Of a stretch of DNA of 64,000 bases, positions 42,064 through 51,361 are shown one piece after another; positions within the stretch are counted from its first letter, which is position 1; each line of letters opens with the position of its first letter. The stretch is taken from assembly GCF_018555685.1 (NCBI RefSeq), contig NZ_JAFLWW010000003.1:186001-250000 (forward strand), read 5' to 3'. The DNA comes from Aminobacter anthyllidis (GTDB lineage: Bacteria; Pseudomonadota; Alphaproteobacteria; Rhizobiales; Rhizobiaceae). Under the pieces are notes generated by a model. The model did no database searches. It was given only the letters and a program-made list of their open reading frames with translations, and had not been told where the DNA came from. Position numbers and translations under genes: made by a program.

Positions 42064-43493
42064 AGTCCCGCCACCACAAGCAGCACCGCACCGGCGAAAA
42101 CGACGATCTGGCTGCGCCAGTCGCGGATGATGAAGACAACCGGGTCGTCATGCAGTTCGTCGCGCCGCGCAAGGATCCAGATGCGCATGGTGAGATAGAG
42201 TACGATCGGTGCCAGCGGCCAGACCAGCCAGGGATGCTGGTAGAGCTCGCGCACTGCGCTGCTGTCGATGTAGAGCGCCAGAACCAGCGCCGAGGAAAAC
42301 GCCGACGCCATGCCGGCCTGGGCAACGATCTCCTGGTCCTCGATGCGGTAGCCGCGTCCGGCAATGCGTTCGCCGACACTGAGGCTGGACGAGCGCAGCT
42401 CGACATAGCGCTTCACCAGTGCCAGCGAGAGGAAGAAGAAGATCGAGAATGCGAGCAGCCAGAACGACACGTCAACGCCGGTAGCCGCCGCACCCGCCAG
42501 GATGCGCAGCGTGTAGAGCCCCGCAAGGGTCAGCACGTCGAGCAGCAGCATGCGCTTGACCGAAAGCGAGTAGGCGGTCGTGGCAACGAGATAGACCAGC
42601 AACACACCGGCAAACTCGATTGTCGTGAAGGCCGCCGTTGCGAGGCTGATGCCAAGCAGTATGCCCACCGACGCCAGCCCGAACGGGATCGACAGCCTGC
42701 CGCTGGCGAAAGGCCGTTCGCGCTTGGTCGGGTGTACCCGGTCCAGCGCCAGATCGAAGAAGTCGTTGACGATGTAGATGGCCGAAGCCGCCGCGCTGAA
42801 CGAGATGAATGCCAGAACCGCCGGCACCAGCATCTCGGTATTGAAATATTTGTGCGCCAGTACGAGCGGCACGGCGATCAGCACATTCTTGAGCCACTGA
42901 TGGACGCGCAACATCTTGCGGACGGTGCGCAGATCGGGCTTCGGCGTCTCTATGAGCTCGGACTGGTGGCTGGCCTGCCAGCGCGCGGCGGCGCGGTCGG
43001 GCGCAACGACGATCGCATCACGCGCGGCATCGAACACCTTGAGATCGTGGCGGCTGTTGCCGGCATAGTCGAAGCCGCCGTCGCCATAGGCTTCCACAAG
43101 CGCCTTGCGCTTGCGTTCGGCGGTCAGGTTTTCACCGCCGTCGCTGGCAAGTACGGCGTCGAACAGGCCGAGATGGCGAGCGATGGCTTCTGCAAACTTG
43201 CGTGGCGTGCCGGTGGCGAGGACGAGCTGGCGGCCATTGGCTTGCTCTTCACGCAGGCGTTTCAGCACTTCCGGCCGGTATGGCAGGGTTGCCGGATCGA
43301 TGTCGACCGCAGCGGCAATCGCCTGCTTGAGACGCGCGGGACCCTTGAGCAGCCAGAACGGCACCATGAAGATGGTGAGCGGATTCTTCTTGAGAAGGGC
43401 GAAAAGTCCTTCCCACAACAAATCGCTGGCGATCAGCGTGCCGTCGAGATCGACGGCCAGTGGTACTGCCTTGTTGTCTGAACGCGCATCCAT
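42060..43493 (-). CDS. HAD phosphatase fused to UbiA-type polyprenyl-phosphate phosphoribosyltransferase
   Basis: 477 residues. Residues about 10-185 form a HAD phosphatase with DLDGTLIASD and a later GNSRHDLKVFDAA acid motif. Residues about 195-477 form a UbiA membrane domain of about eight helices with NDFFDLALDRVHPTKRERPFASG. This closely matches the mycobacterial Rv3806c signature (ND..D...DR.HPTKR.RP.A.G), which transfers phosphoribose to decaprenyl phosphate. The HAD part could remove the 5'-phosphate, work done by a separate enzyme in mycobacteria. Azorhizobium NoeC is another relative. It is the first gene of the leftward operon. Confidence 0.87.
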   Translation of the reverse strand: MDARSDNKAVPLAVDLDGTLIASDLLWEGLFALLKKNPLTIFMVPFWLLKGPARLKQAIAAAVDIDPATLPYRPEVLKRLREEQANGRQLVLATGTPRKFAEAIARHLGLFDAVLASDGGENLTAERKRKALVEAYGDGGFDYAGNSRHDLKVFDAARDAIVVAPDRAAARWQASHQSELIETPKPDLRTVRKMLRVHQWLKNVLIAVPLVLAHKYFNTEMLVPAVLAFISFSAAASAIYIVNDFFDLALDRVHPTKRERPFASGRLSIPFGLASVGILLGISLATAAFTTIEFAGVLLVYLVATTAYSLSVKRMLLLDVLTLAGLYTLRILAGAAATGVDVSFWLLAFSIFFFLSLALVKRYVELRSSSLSVGERIAGRGYRIEDQEIVAQAGMASAFSSALVLALYIDSSAVRELYQHPWLVWPLAPIVLYLTMRIWILARRDELHDDPVVFIIRDWRSQIVVFAGAVLLVVAGL

Positions 43494-43654
43494 AAAACTG
43501 CCTGCCCTGCCCCTTGCCGGACGGCGTGAACCTTCCGGACCCCTTGCCGCTATAGCGGGCGACCGGGTTCCGGATGGTTAAGGTCGAGGCCGAATGCTAA
43601 ACGAGCACCAGTCATTTCGCTAGTCATGCTTAAGCAGACGTTAGCAGAATGCAG

Positions 43655-43682
43655 AAAAGGCCGAGCACATGCCCGGCCTTTT
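43655..43682. terminator. Terminator between the small periplasmic gene and the pentose operon
   Basis: AAAAGGCCG / CGGCCTTTT with a ten-base loop lies 29 bases past the stop of the 43711 gene. It protects the operon from upstream readthrough. Nothing else is visible from 43494 to 43654 beyond the operon's own leader. Confidence 0.8.
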
Positions 43683-43710
43683 CGATCATTAGCCAGCAGG
43701 TTGGCCAGCT

Positions 43711-43977
43711 TTACTTGATGCGGGCGACGCCGCCCGAAATCTCTACTGTTTCACCACCGGTCAGCGCTTCGCGGTCGCCATTGGGCAAGGTCACGAAGCA
43801 GCCGCTCGAGCAGAACTCGACCGTTTCGCCGGCGGCAAGGGAAAGCTCCGTCTTGGAGCCACCTTCCGTGACGATCAGGGTCCGTGGTTCGGCATCGAGG
43901 TTTACCGCGCTTGCAGCATGCGCGGCGCCCGACATTGCCAGGACCAGCGCGCCTGCGGCGACAAGAAACCTTTTCAT
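43711..43977 (-). CDS. Small secreted protein, uncharacterised
   Basis: 88 residues, with a signal peptide (KRFLVAAGALVLAMSGAAHA). The mature part, about 68 residues, is beta-rich and includes ETVEFCSSGCFVTLPNGDRE, where the two cysteines could form a disulfide or bind metal. It ends in a Gly-rich strand. I recognise no family. It is preceded by about 140 bases of non-coding DNA and followed by a strong terminator, so it is monocistronic. Confidence 0.7.
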   Translation of the reverse strand: MKRFLVAAGALVLAMSGAAHAASAVNLDAEPRTLIVTEGGSKTELSLAAGETVEFCSSGCFVTLPNGDREALTGGETVEISGGVARIK

Positions 43978-44116
43978 TCTGCACTCGGTGTTTCCACCGC
44001 CCCTGTTCATCTCAGCAAGGCATTTTCGCCGTTTGCATGAGAGCTTATATGAGTTTGAAGCTGAACGGCAACTGAATGCCTTGTTCATGCCATAATTGGG
44101 TCGAGCCCGTCTGCCG

Positions 44117-46600
44117 TCATTCCGGATCCGGCTTTTTGGACCTTCCCGGCTTGCGGCCGGCCGCAGCTTGTGCCGCGCGTTTGCTGCGCGCTTCCTCGAG
44201 TTCGGCCACCTGTGCCTCGACCTGCTCGTCGTCGGCAGGCCACTTTTCCGCCGGCTTGACGTCATGCGCGCGGGCTGTCGACGGGATGGCGATGTTCTCG
44301 CGCTCGAACGCCTCAAGGACGCCGAAGCGGATATCGTTCTGCACGGTATTGCTGCCGAGAAGATCGGCCAGGAAGAACCGCATCTCGAATTCCAGCGCCG
44401 CCGGGCCGAAATTGGCAAACAGCACGAAAGGCTCCGGGTTCTTCAGCACCATCGGATGCGAGCGCACGATGTCGAGCATGATCTCGTGGGCCCGCTTGGC
44501 GTCTGAATCGTAGGCTACGCCAATCTTTATGTCGACGCGGCCGAGCTTGTTGCGATGGGTCCAGTTGCCGACCGCGCTGTTGATCAGGTCCGAATTGGGC
44601 AGGATCACCGACTGGCGCTGGAAGGTTTCGATCTCGGTAGCGCGCACGCTGATCTTCTTGACCGTACCAGACACGGCACCCGCGACGATCCAGTCGCCGA
44701 CCTTGAACGGACGTTCGGCCAGCAGGATCAGGCCCGAGACGAAGTTCGACACCACATTCTGCAAGCCAAAACCGATGCCAAGGGAGAGCGCGCCGGCAAC
44801 AAGTGCGAGGTTGGAAAGATCGATACCGGCTGCCGAAACCGCGATCAACCCGGCGATCGCCACGCCGGCATAGCCAATGGCGAGACGGATCGAATTGCGC
44901 ACGCCGGCGTCGACCTTGCCGCGCGCCATGACCGAACCGTCGAGCCAGCCCTGGAACCAACGCGTCACGAAATAGCCGATGGCAAACACCATGACGCCGG
45001 AAAGCAGGCCGGCGGGCGAGAAGGTGAAACTGCCGATCTGGAAGCCCGAGCCGATGCGGTAGAGCCAGGTGATCATGTCGCCTGGCTGGAAACCCCAGGT
45101 AAACAGGATCAGTGGCACGCCGACGATCAGCACGAGCAGATTGATGACCATACTGGTGACGAGGCCAAGCTGGTCGAGCGTTGCATCGTCGAGGGTGAAC
45201 ATCCGCTTGATGCGCCGGCCAACCGTCGTCTTGATGAAGGCGTCTTCCACGTTGATCGCCTGTGACGACAGGAAGCCGATATACATCGTCGCGAGGATCG
45301 TGCCGGTAATGACGATCTGCTGCGACACGAAGCGCGCAAGCCCGATGTAGCCCAGCAACGCCGCGGCGATCGTGACACCGCCAAGGGTAAGCACGATGTA
45401 GCGGAAGAGACGCGGCCACGGTTTCGGACGGCCTTCTTCATCGACGAACGGCTTGACCAACCCGATCAGGATGACCAGCACGCCGATCACGACGGTCGAG
45501 GTCAACGCCTCGCCGACGGTCAACGCCAGCGGCGATCCAAGCACGCGGTAGACCGAGCTCAGGAAGTAATCGAGGCCGGTGAAGAGGGCTGTCGCCGTGA
45601 TCAGAAGCATCAGCCAGCGCGCCGCACGGCTTTCGACCGGAATCAGCCGCCACTTGGGCAGCCTGGGCGACAGCACGGCCATGCCAAGGCGCGAAACGAA
45701 GAACACGATGGCGATGACGTAGAACAGTGACCACAGCATCGCACCGATGTCGCCGCGCAGCACCTCGAAATAGTCGAACAGGTAGTATGTGACGCCAAGG
45801 AACACGACCAGTGCCGCCGACTGCATGAAGGTCGACCAGAAGGCGACCGAAAGCCGGCTGAGGTAGGACGGCTCCTCTACCCTGCCGTCGGGTTCGAACA
45901 TCCGGCCGAACATGCGCCGGCCGCCGATGATGATCACCGCTGCCGCGCCCAGGGCGAAGAACGTTGCAGCCAGCATCGACTTGAGCTTGAAGCTGGCAAC
46001 AAAACGAATCCAGGATGCGACCGTCCGGTAGAGGTCGTTCATCTCCGTCTTGAAAGCGTCGACCACCTCCGATCCCAGGGCGAAATTGATCTGGTAGCGC
46101 TTGGTCAGCAGGTTCTGGAACAGGTCGCGGCGTATCTCGGTGATCTGGCTGATCAGCTTGTCGATGCGGATCGACAGGTTCTCGGCAACGCCGAGCACGG
46201 CATTGATTTCGGTTTTCTCGGCGTTCAGCTTCTCGCGCTCGCTGGTCACGACTGCAGGCTCGGCCGGCTGGCCCTCCGCCGGCGGCTTGCCAAGCTGTTC
46301 GAGCCGGGTGTTGATCTCCATCAGGCGTGGACGGAAAGCGACGCCGCTTTGCAGGAGTTCACGCGACAGCTGCTCGAGTTGCAGGCGGATATCGACGAGA
46401 CCGGCATCGTCTTCAGCACTCAGCTCCATCTTCTTCTGCAGCGCATCCGTCTTGGCGGTAAGGCTGGAGATGACCTCCTGCTGGTCGGAGACGACGCCTG
46501 CCGGCGCTTTGCCGACATCCTGCGCTGCGGCCTGCGCCACAAGCACGGCCGTGAAGATGAACAGGGTGGCAGCAATGCGCCGGACTGTAGAAAAAAACAT
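44117..46600 (-). CDS. MscS-family mechanosensitive channel with DUF3772 N-terminal domain
   Basis: 827 residues. A signal sequence (IAATLFIFTAVLVAQAAAQ) precedes a periplasmic coiled-coil part with DUF3772 features (about 30-190). Roughly eleven membrane helices follow, and then the MscS core: LALVAGALSLGIGFGLQNVVSNFVSGLILL is the pore-lining helix, and ERPFKVGDWIVAG begins the cytoplasmic beta domain. The tail is long, acidic and Lys-rich. Such large MscS proteins release solutes on hypo-osmotic shock, fitting for an organism that handles betaine-type osmolytes. It is divergent from soxB. Confidence 0.88.
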   Translation of the reverse strand: MFFSTVRRIAATLFIFTAVLVAQAAAQDVGKAPAGVVSDQQEVISSLTAKTDALQKKMELSAEDDAGLVDIRLQLEQLSRELLQSGVAFRPRLMEINTRLEQLGKPPAEGQPAEPAVVTSEREKLNAEKTEINAVLGVAENLSIRIDKLISQITEIRRDLFQNLLTKRYQINFALGSEVVDAFKTEMNDLYRTVASWIRFVASFKLKSMLAATFFALGAAAVIIIGGRRMFGRMFEPDGRVEEPSYLSRLSVAFWSTFMQSAALVVFLGVTYYLFDYFEVLRGDIGAMLWSLFYVIAIVFFVSRLGMAVLSPRLPKWRLIPVESRAARWLMLLITATALFTGLDYFLSSVYRVLGSPLALTVGEALTSTVVIGVLVILIGLVKPFVDEEGRPKPWPRLFRYIVLTLGGVTIAAALLGYIGLARFVSQQIVITGTILATMYIGFLSSQAINVEDAFIKTTVGRRIKRMFTLDDATLDQLGLVTSMVINLLVLIVGVPLILFTWGFQPGDMITWLYRIGSGFQIGSFTFSPAGLLSGVMVFAIGYFVTRWFQGWLDGSVMARGKVDAGVRNSIRLAIGYAGVAIAGLIAVSAAGIDLSNLALVAGALSLGIGFGLQNVVSNFVSGLILLAERPFKVGDWIVAGAVSGTVKKISVRATEIETFQRQSVILPNSDLINSAVGNWTHRNKLGRVDIKIGVAYDSDAKRAHEIMLDIVRSHPMVLKNPEPFVLFANFGPAALEFEMRFFLADLLGSNTVQNDIRFGVLEAFERENIAIPSTARAHDVKPAEKWPADDEQVEAQVAELEEARSKRAAQAAAGRKPGRSKKPDPE

Positions 46601-46722
46601 GATTTGTCAGCGACTCACGGTCTGATTGCCGAATGAAAAGGCAAGCCATTGATAAAGACGCGCATCTTGCCGGGCAAGCCGATGCGCGCTGGCCCATGTG
46701 AAAGTCGGCCTGACGAAAAACA

Positions 46723-46788
46723 ATGGCGGAATATTGGCTTGATCGCAGCAGTGCTGCCTGTAGTGTCCCCGCGCAGCCTGAAGGATGA
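46723..46788 (+). other. Possible 21-codon leader ORF sharing its start with soxB
   Basis: ATGGCGGAATATT occurs at 46723 and again as the soxB start at 46797. The first copy opens a 21-residue frame (MAEYWLDRSSAACSVPAQPE, then Gly and stop) that ends nine bases before the soxB ATG. No ribosome site precedes it. It may be a small duplication or a leader peptide. Confidence 0.2.
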
Positions 46789-46796
46789 CATGAAGT

Positions 46797-48056
46797 ATGG
46801 CGGAATATTCGGCCTTTTCGCTTCTCAAGAACGCGCTCAGCGGCAACCGCGACTGGAAGCCGGCGTGGCGCAAGCCGAGCCCCAAGGCCTCGTATGATGT
46901 CGTCATCATCGGCGGTGGCGGCCACGGATTGTCGACGGCCTACTATCTCGCCAAGGAGTTCGGCATCACCAACGTTGCCGTGCTGGAAAAGGGCTATCTC
47001 GGCTCCGGCAATGTCGGCCGCAACACCACCGCCGTGCGCTCCAATTACCTGTTGCCGCAGAACACGCGCTTCTACGAACACTCGATGAAGATGTGGGAGA
47101 ACCTCTCCCACGACCTCAACTACAACGTCATGTTCTCGCAGCGTGGCGTGCTCAACCTGGCGCACACGCCCGGTCAGCTCGACGACCTCGCGCGCAAGGG
47201 CAACGCCATGCGCCACCTCGGCGTCGACGCCGAACTGATGACGCCGGCTGAGATCGGCCGCCGCGTGCCCGGGCTCGACATGTCGCAGCAGGCACGTTTC
47301 CCGATCTATGGCGGCCTGATGCAGGAACGCGCTGGTACCGCCCGCCACGATGCCGTTGCCTGGGGTTATGCCCGGGGTGCCGACCGCCGCGGCGTCGACA
47401 TCATCGAAAATTGCGAAGTCACCGGCTTCCTGCGCGATGGCGACCGGGTCACCGGCGTCTCGACCAGTCGTGGCGAGATTCGCGCCAGGAAAGTCGCGGT
47501 TGCAGTTGCGGGCAGCACCGGGCGGGTGATGCAGCTTGCCGGCATCGACCGCATGCCCATTGAGAGCCATGTCCTGCAGGCCTTCGTCTCGGAATCGCTG
47601 AAGCCGTTTCTCGACACCGTGCTGACCTTCGGCATGGGCCATTTCTATGTCGGCCAGTCCGACAAGGGCGGCCTTGTCTATGGCGGCGACCTAGACGGCT
47701 ACAATTCCTACGCCCAGCGCGGCAGCCTGCCCATCGTCGAGGAAGTCATGAGCGAGATGCTGGCGCTGTTCCCGTCGCTGGCGCCCGTGCGCGTGCTGCG
47801 CTCATGGGGTGGGGTCTGCGACATGTCGATGGACGGCTCGCCGATCATCACCACCGGCCCCCTGCCCGGCATGTATCTCAATTGCGGCTGGTGTTACGGC
47901 GGCTTCAAGGCAACGCCTGCTTCCGGCTTCTGCTTCGCCCACACCATCGCCAAGGACGCGCCGCACGAGTTCAACGCGCCCTTCACGCTCGACCGCTTCA
48001 GCCGTGGCACCGTCATCGACGACAAGGGCCAGGGTCCGACGCCACGGATGCACTAG
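46797..48056 (+). CDS. soxB: Sarcosine oxidase subunit beta
   Basis: 419 residues. The FAD-binding motif VVIIGGGGHGLSTAYYLAKEFG lies at about residues 34-55, with YLGSGNVGRNTTAVRSNYL and the conserved HFYVGQSDKGGLVYGGDLDGYNSYAQRGS. Beta carries the FAD and FMN site in the heterotetrameric enzyme, which oxidises sarcosine to glycine and delivers the methyl carbon to THF. The gene leads a soxBDAG operon in the usual order. Cytoplasmic. Confidence 0.95.
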   Translation: MAEYSAFSLLKNALSGNRDWKPAWRKPSPKASYDVVIIGGGGHGLSTAYYLAKEFGITNVAVLEKGYLGSGNVGRNTTAVRSNYLLPQNTRFYEHSMKMWENLSHDLNYNVMFSQRGVLNLAHTPGQLDDLARKGNAMRHLGVDAELMTPAEIGRRVPGLDMSQQARFPIYGGLMQERAGTARHDAVAWGYARGADRRGVDIIENCEVTGFLRDGDRVTGVSTSRGEIRARKVAVAVAGSTGRVMQLAGIDRMPIESHVLQAFVSESLKPFLDTVLTFGMGHFYVGQSDKGGLVYGGDLDGYNSYAQRGSLPIVEEVMSEMLALFPSLAPVRVLRSWGGVCDMSMDGSPIITTGPLPGMYLNCGWCYGGFKATPASGFCFAHTIAKDAPHEFNAPFTLDRFSRGTVIDDKGQGPTPRMH

Positions 48057-48068
48057 GGGCCTGATGTC

Positions 48069-48368
48069 ATGTTGATCACCTGCCCCTATTGCGGCCCGCG
48101 CGACGTCTCGGAATTCGCCTATCAGGGCGACGGCAACCGCACCCGCCCCGATCCTGCTTCGACCGATCCCGAGGCGTGGAACGCCTACGTCTATGACCGT
48201 CTGAACCCGGCGGGCCTCCACAACGAGATCTGGCAGCATGCCGGCGGCTGCCGCGCCCATCTCGCTGTCGTCCGCGACACGCTTACCCACGAAATCTCAA
48301 GCGTGCGCTTTGCACGTGAGCATGGCGCGCCCGCGCATGGTCGCCGCAAGCCAGGAGCCAAGGCATGA
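48069..48368 (+). CDS. soxD: Sarcosine oxidase subunit delta
   Basis: 99 residues, the normal size. It carries the zinc-binding start MLITCPYCGPRDVSEFAYQGD and ends with the Ala/Gly/Arg-rich tail usual for the subunit. DERPYVYDRLNP-type segments (YVYDRLNPAGLHNEIWQHAGGC) add the conserved His and Cys. It follows soxB by twelve bases and overlaps soxA by four. Confidence 0.95.
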   Translation: MLITCPYCGPRDVSEFAYQGDGNRTRPDPASTDPEAWNAYVYDRLNPAGLHNEIWQHAGGCRAHLAVVRDTLTHEISSVRFAREHGAPAHGRRKPGAKA

Positions 48369-51361
48369 GCCCGCGCCGCACACCCTCGGGCGGCCGTATC
48401 GACAGGCTGCGCACCATCCGCTTTATCTTCGATGGCACGGCCTATACCGGCCACCAGGGCGACACGCTGGCCTCGGCTCTGCTTGCCAATGGCGTTTCGC
48501 TGTTTGGCCGCTCATTCAAGTACCACCGCCCGCGCGGGGTGCTGACCGCTGGCGTCGATGAGCCGAACGCCCTGGTGACGGTGCTGCGCGGCGAGGTCCG
48601 CGAGCCGAACATTCCCGCGACGATGGTCGAGATCCATGACGGCCTCACCGCCGTCAGCCAGAACCGCTTTCCCTCGCTCGCCTACGACGTCAGCGCCATC
48701 AACCAGCTCGGTGGCAAGTTCATCTCCGCCGGCTTCTACTACAAGACCTTCATGGGTCCGCTGATCGGCCCGCTCAAGGGCACCCGCTTCTGGATGCTCT
48801 GCGAAAAGATCATCCGCCGCGCCGCCGGCCTCGGCCGCGCCGGCCACGCGCCCGATCCGTCGCGCTATGAGCGCATGAACGCCTTCTGCGACGTGCTTGT
48901 CGTCGGCTCCGGGCCCGCCGGCCTTGCCGCCGCCCTCGAGGCTGCCCAGTCGGGCGCCCGGGTCATCTTGGCTGAGCTCGATCCATGCTTCGGCGGCTCG
49001 GCCAACTGGTCGGGCGAGAAGATCGATGGCGAGCCCGCCGCAACCTGGGCCTCCGACGTCGTCGGCGAGCTCAAGGCCCACGGCAATGTCCGCCTGCTCA
49101 AGCGCACCACAGTCTGGGGCTACTATGACGGCAATACGCTTGCCGCCATCGAGCGTGTCGGCGACCACAAGGATGCGCCCGCCAGGGGCGCGCCGCGCCA
49201 CCGCCACTGGACCATCCGGGCAAAAAGCGTCGTGCTCGCCACCGGCGCCTTCGAACGGCCGCTGGTTTTCCCCGGCAACGACCGGCCGGGCGTGATGATG
49301 GCCAGCGCCGCGATGCGCTATGCCAATCAGTACGGCGTGCTGCCGGGCGAGAAGATCGCCGTTCTGGCCAACAACGACAGCGCCTATCGCGCAGCCGTAG
49401 CGCTCGCCAAGGCTGGAGCCAGGATCGTCGCCATCGCCGACCTGCGCCCCGACGTCTCCGCGGCCTGCCGCAAGCTTGCCACCGAGGCCGGCGCTGAATT
49501 GTTGACCGGCCATGCAGTGATCGGCACCGAAGGCGGCAAGAAGCTGTCCGGCGTCAAGCTGGCCCCGTTCTCCGCCGCATCAGGTGTTTCCAAGGGCAAC
49601 GCACGCGACATCGGCGCCGATTGCCTGGTCGTTTCGGGCGGCTGGTCGCCGACTATCCACCTCGCCAGCCAGGCCGGTGCGCGGCCGCTCTGGAGCGACG
49701 ACCTGCAGGCCTTCCTGCCACCCGAAGCCGGCAAGGGCTGGATCGGCGCCGGCGCCTTCAACGGCACGTTCTCGACAGCCGAAGCCATCTCCGAGGGTTT
49801 CGCCGCCGGTCGCAAGGCTGCGGGCCAGCCGGCACTCGAAACCACCACCCTGCCCGACGTCGAACCCGCGCCGCTCGACCCCAACCCGGCGCCGGTCTTC
49901 GAGATCAAGGCCAAGGGCAAGGCCTTCGTCGACTTCCAGCACGACGTGACGGCCGACGATGTCCGCCTCGCCCACCTCGAAGGTTTCGTCTCGGTCGAGC
50001 ATCTCAAGCGCTACACCACCCTCGGCATGGCGACCGACCAGGGCAAGGGCTCCAACGTGCCCGGCCTTGCCATCATGGCCGAAGCCCTGGGCAAGCCGAT
50101 CCCCGAGGTCGGCACGACGCGCTTCCGCCCGCCATACGCACCCGTCTCCGTCGGCGCGCTTGCCGCCGAGCGCTTCGGCGACCTCAAGCCTGACCGGCTG
50201 ACCCCGATGCATGACTGGCACCTGGAGAACGGCGCGACGATGTATTCGGCCGGCCTGTGGTTCCGCCCGATGATCTATGGCGGTCCCGGCGAGACGATCG
50301 AGCAGGCCTATGTCAGGGAAGCGGGAGCGACCCGCGAAACAGCCGGCATCGTCGACGTCTCGACGCTCGGCAAGATCGCCGTCCAGGGGCCGGATGCCGC
50401 CGAGTTCCTCGACCGCGTCTATTCCAACGTCTTTTCGACCTTGCCCGTCGGCAAGGCGCGCTACGGCCTGATGCTGCGCGAGGACGGCCTAGTCTTCGAC
50501 GACGGCACCACCTGGCGGCTCGGCGAGCACGATTTCCTGATGACCACGACCACAGCCAATGCCGGCAAGGTCATGCAGCATCTCGAATATTTTCTCGATG
50601 TCGTCTGGCCTGACCTCAAGGTGCACCTCACCTCCGTCACCGACCAGTGGGCTGGTGCGGCGATCGGCGGACCGAGGGCGCGCGAAATCCTCGCCTCCTG
50701 TGTCACCGGCACCAGGGTCGACAACGAGGCCCTGCCCTTCATGGGCATTGTCCATGGTGAGATCGCAGGCGCGCCAGTCATGATCTGCCGGCTCTCCTTC
50801 TCCGGCGAGATGGCCTTCGAGGTCTATTCCGGCGCCGGCCACGGCACCCATGTCTGGGAAGCGCTGATCGAGGCCGGCAAGCCTTTTGGCATGGTTCCCT
50901 ATGGGCTCGAGGCCCTGGGCACGATGCGCATCGAAAAAGGCCACGTCACCGGTGCCGAGATCGACGGCCGCACCTCGGCGCGCGACCTCCATCTCGGCTG
51001 GATGCTGTCCAAGAAAAAGCCCTTCATCGGCTCGGCCATGATGGACCGCGAGGGACTTTCCGCCTCGGGCAGGCTCGAACTCGTCGGCCTGATTTCACTC
51101 GACAACCGCCCGCTCAGCGGCGGCGCGCACATCGTTGAAGAGGTCGATACCGCCAATCCGCACGGATCGCTCGGCCATATCACCGCCGCCTGCTTCTCGC
51201 CGGCGCTCGGCAAGTACATAGCACTTGCGCTGGTCTCGGGCGGCAAGGCGCGCCATGGCAAGCGTGCTCACGTTTCCGACCCGTTGCGCAACCGCTTCGG
51301 CCCGGTGGAAATCGTCAGCCACCACTTCTTCGATCCTGAAGGGAAGCGCATGCATGGTTGA
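48365..51361 (+). CDS. soxA: Sarcosine oxidase subunit alpha
   Basis: 998 residues. An N-terminal ferredoxin-like fold (DGTAYTGHQGDTLASALLANG, then RSFKYHRPRG) precedes an NAD-binding Rossmann domain (VLVVGSGPAGLAAALEAAQSG). A C-terminal GcvT-type folate domain (about 600-980) follows, with RKFEKGHV-like RIEKGHVTGAEIDGRTSARDL. It supplies the NAD site and the tetrahydrofolate chamber of the enzyme. Its stop overlaps the soxG start by eight bases, so the last three subunits are translationally linked. Confidence 0.95.
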   Translation: MSPRRTPSGGRIDRLRTIRFIFDGTAYTGHQGDTLASALLANGVSLFGRSFKYHRPRGVLTAGVDEPNALVTVLRGEVREPNIPATMVEIHDGLTAVSQNRFPSLAYDVSAINQLGGKFISAGFYYKTFMGPLIGPLKGTRFWMLCEKIIRRAAGLGRAGHAPDPSRYERMNAFCDVLVVGSGPAGLAAALEAAQSGARVILAELDPCFGGSANWSGEKIDGEPAATWASDVVGELKAHGNVRLLKRTTVWGYYDGNTLAAIERVGDHKDAPARGAPRHRHWTIRAKSVVLATGAFERPLVFPGNDRPGVMMASAAMRYANQYGVLPGEKIAVLANNDSAYRAAVALAKAGARIVAIADLRPDVSAACRKLATEAGAELLTGHAVIGTEGGKKLSGVKLAPFSAASGVSKGNARDIGADCLVVSGGWSPTIHLASQAGARPLWSDDLQAFLPPEAGKGWIGAGAFNGTFSTAEAISEGFAAGRKAAGQPALETTTLPDVEPAPLDPNPAPVFEIKAKGKAFVDFQHDVTADDVRLAHLEGFVSVEHLKRYTTLGMATDQGKGSNVPGLAIMAEALGKPIPEVGTTRFRPPYAPVSVGALAAERFGDLKPDRLTPMHDWHLENGATMYSAGLWFRPMIYGGPGETIEQAYVREAGATRETAGIVDVSTLGKIAVQGPDAAEFLDRVYSNVFSTLPVGKARYGLMLREDGLVFDDGTTWRLGEHDFLMTTTTANAGKVMQHLEYFLDVVWPDLKVHLTSVTDQWAGAAIGGPRAREILASCVTGTRVDNEALPFMGIVHGEIAGAPVMICRLSFSGEMAFEVYSGAGHGTHVWEALIEAGKPFGMVPYGLEALGTMRIEKGHVTGAEIDGRTSARDLHLGWMLSKKKPFIGSAMMDREGLSASGRLELVGLISLDNRPLSGGAHIVEEVDTANPHGSLGHITAACFSPALGKYIALALVSGGKARHGKRAHVSDPLRNRFGPVEIVSHHFFDPEGKRMHG

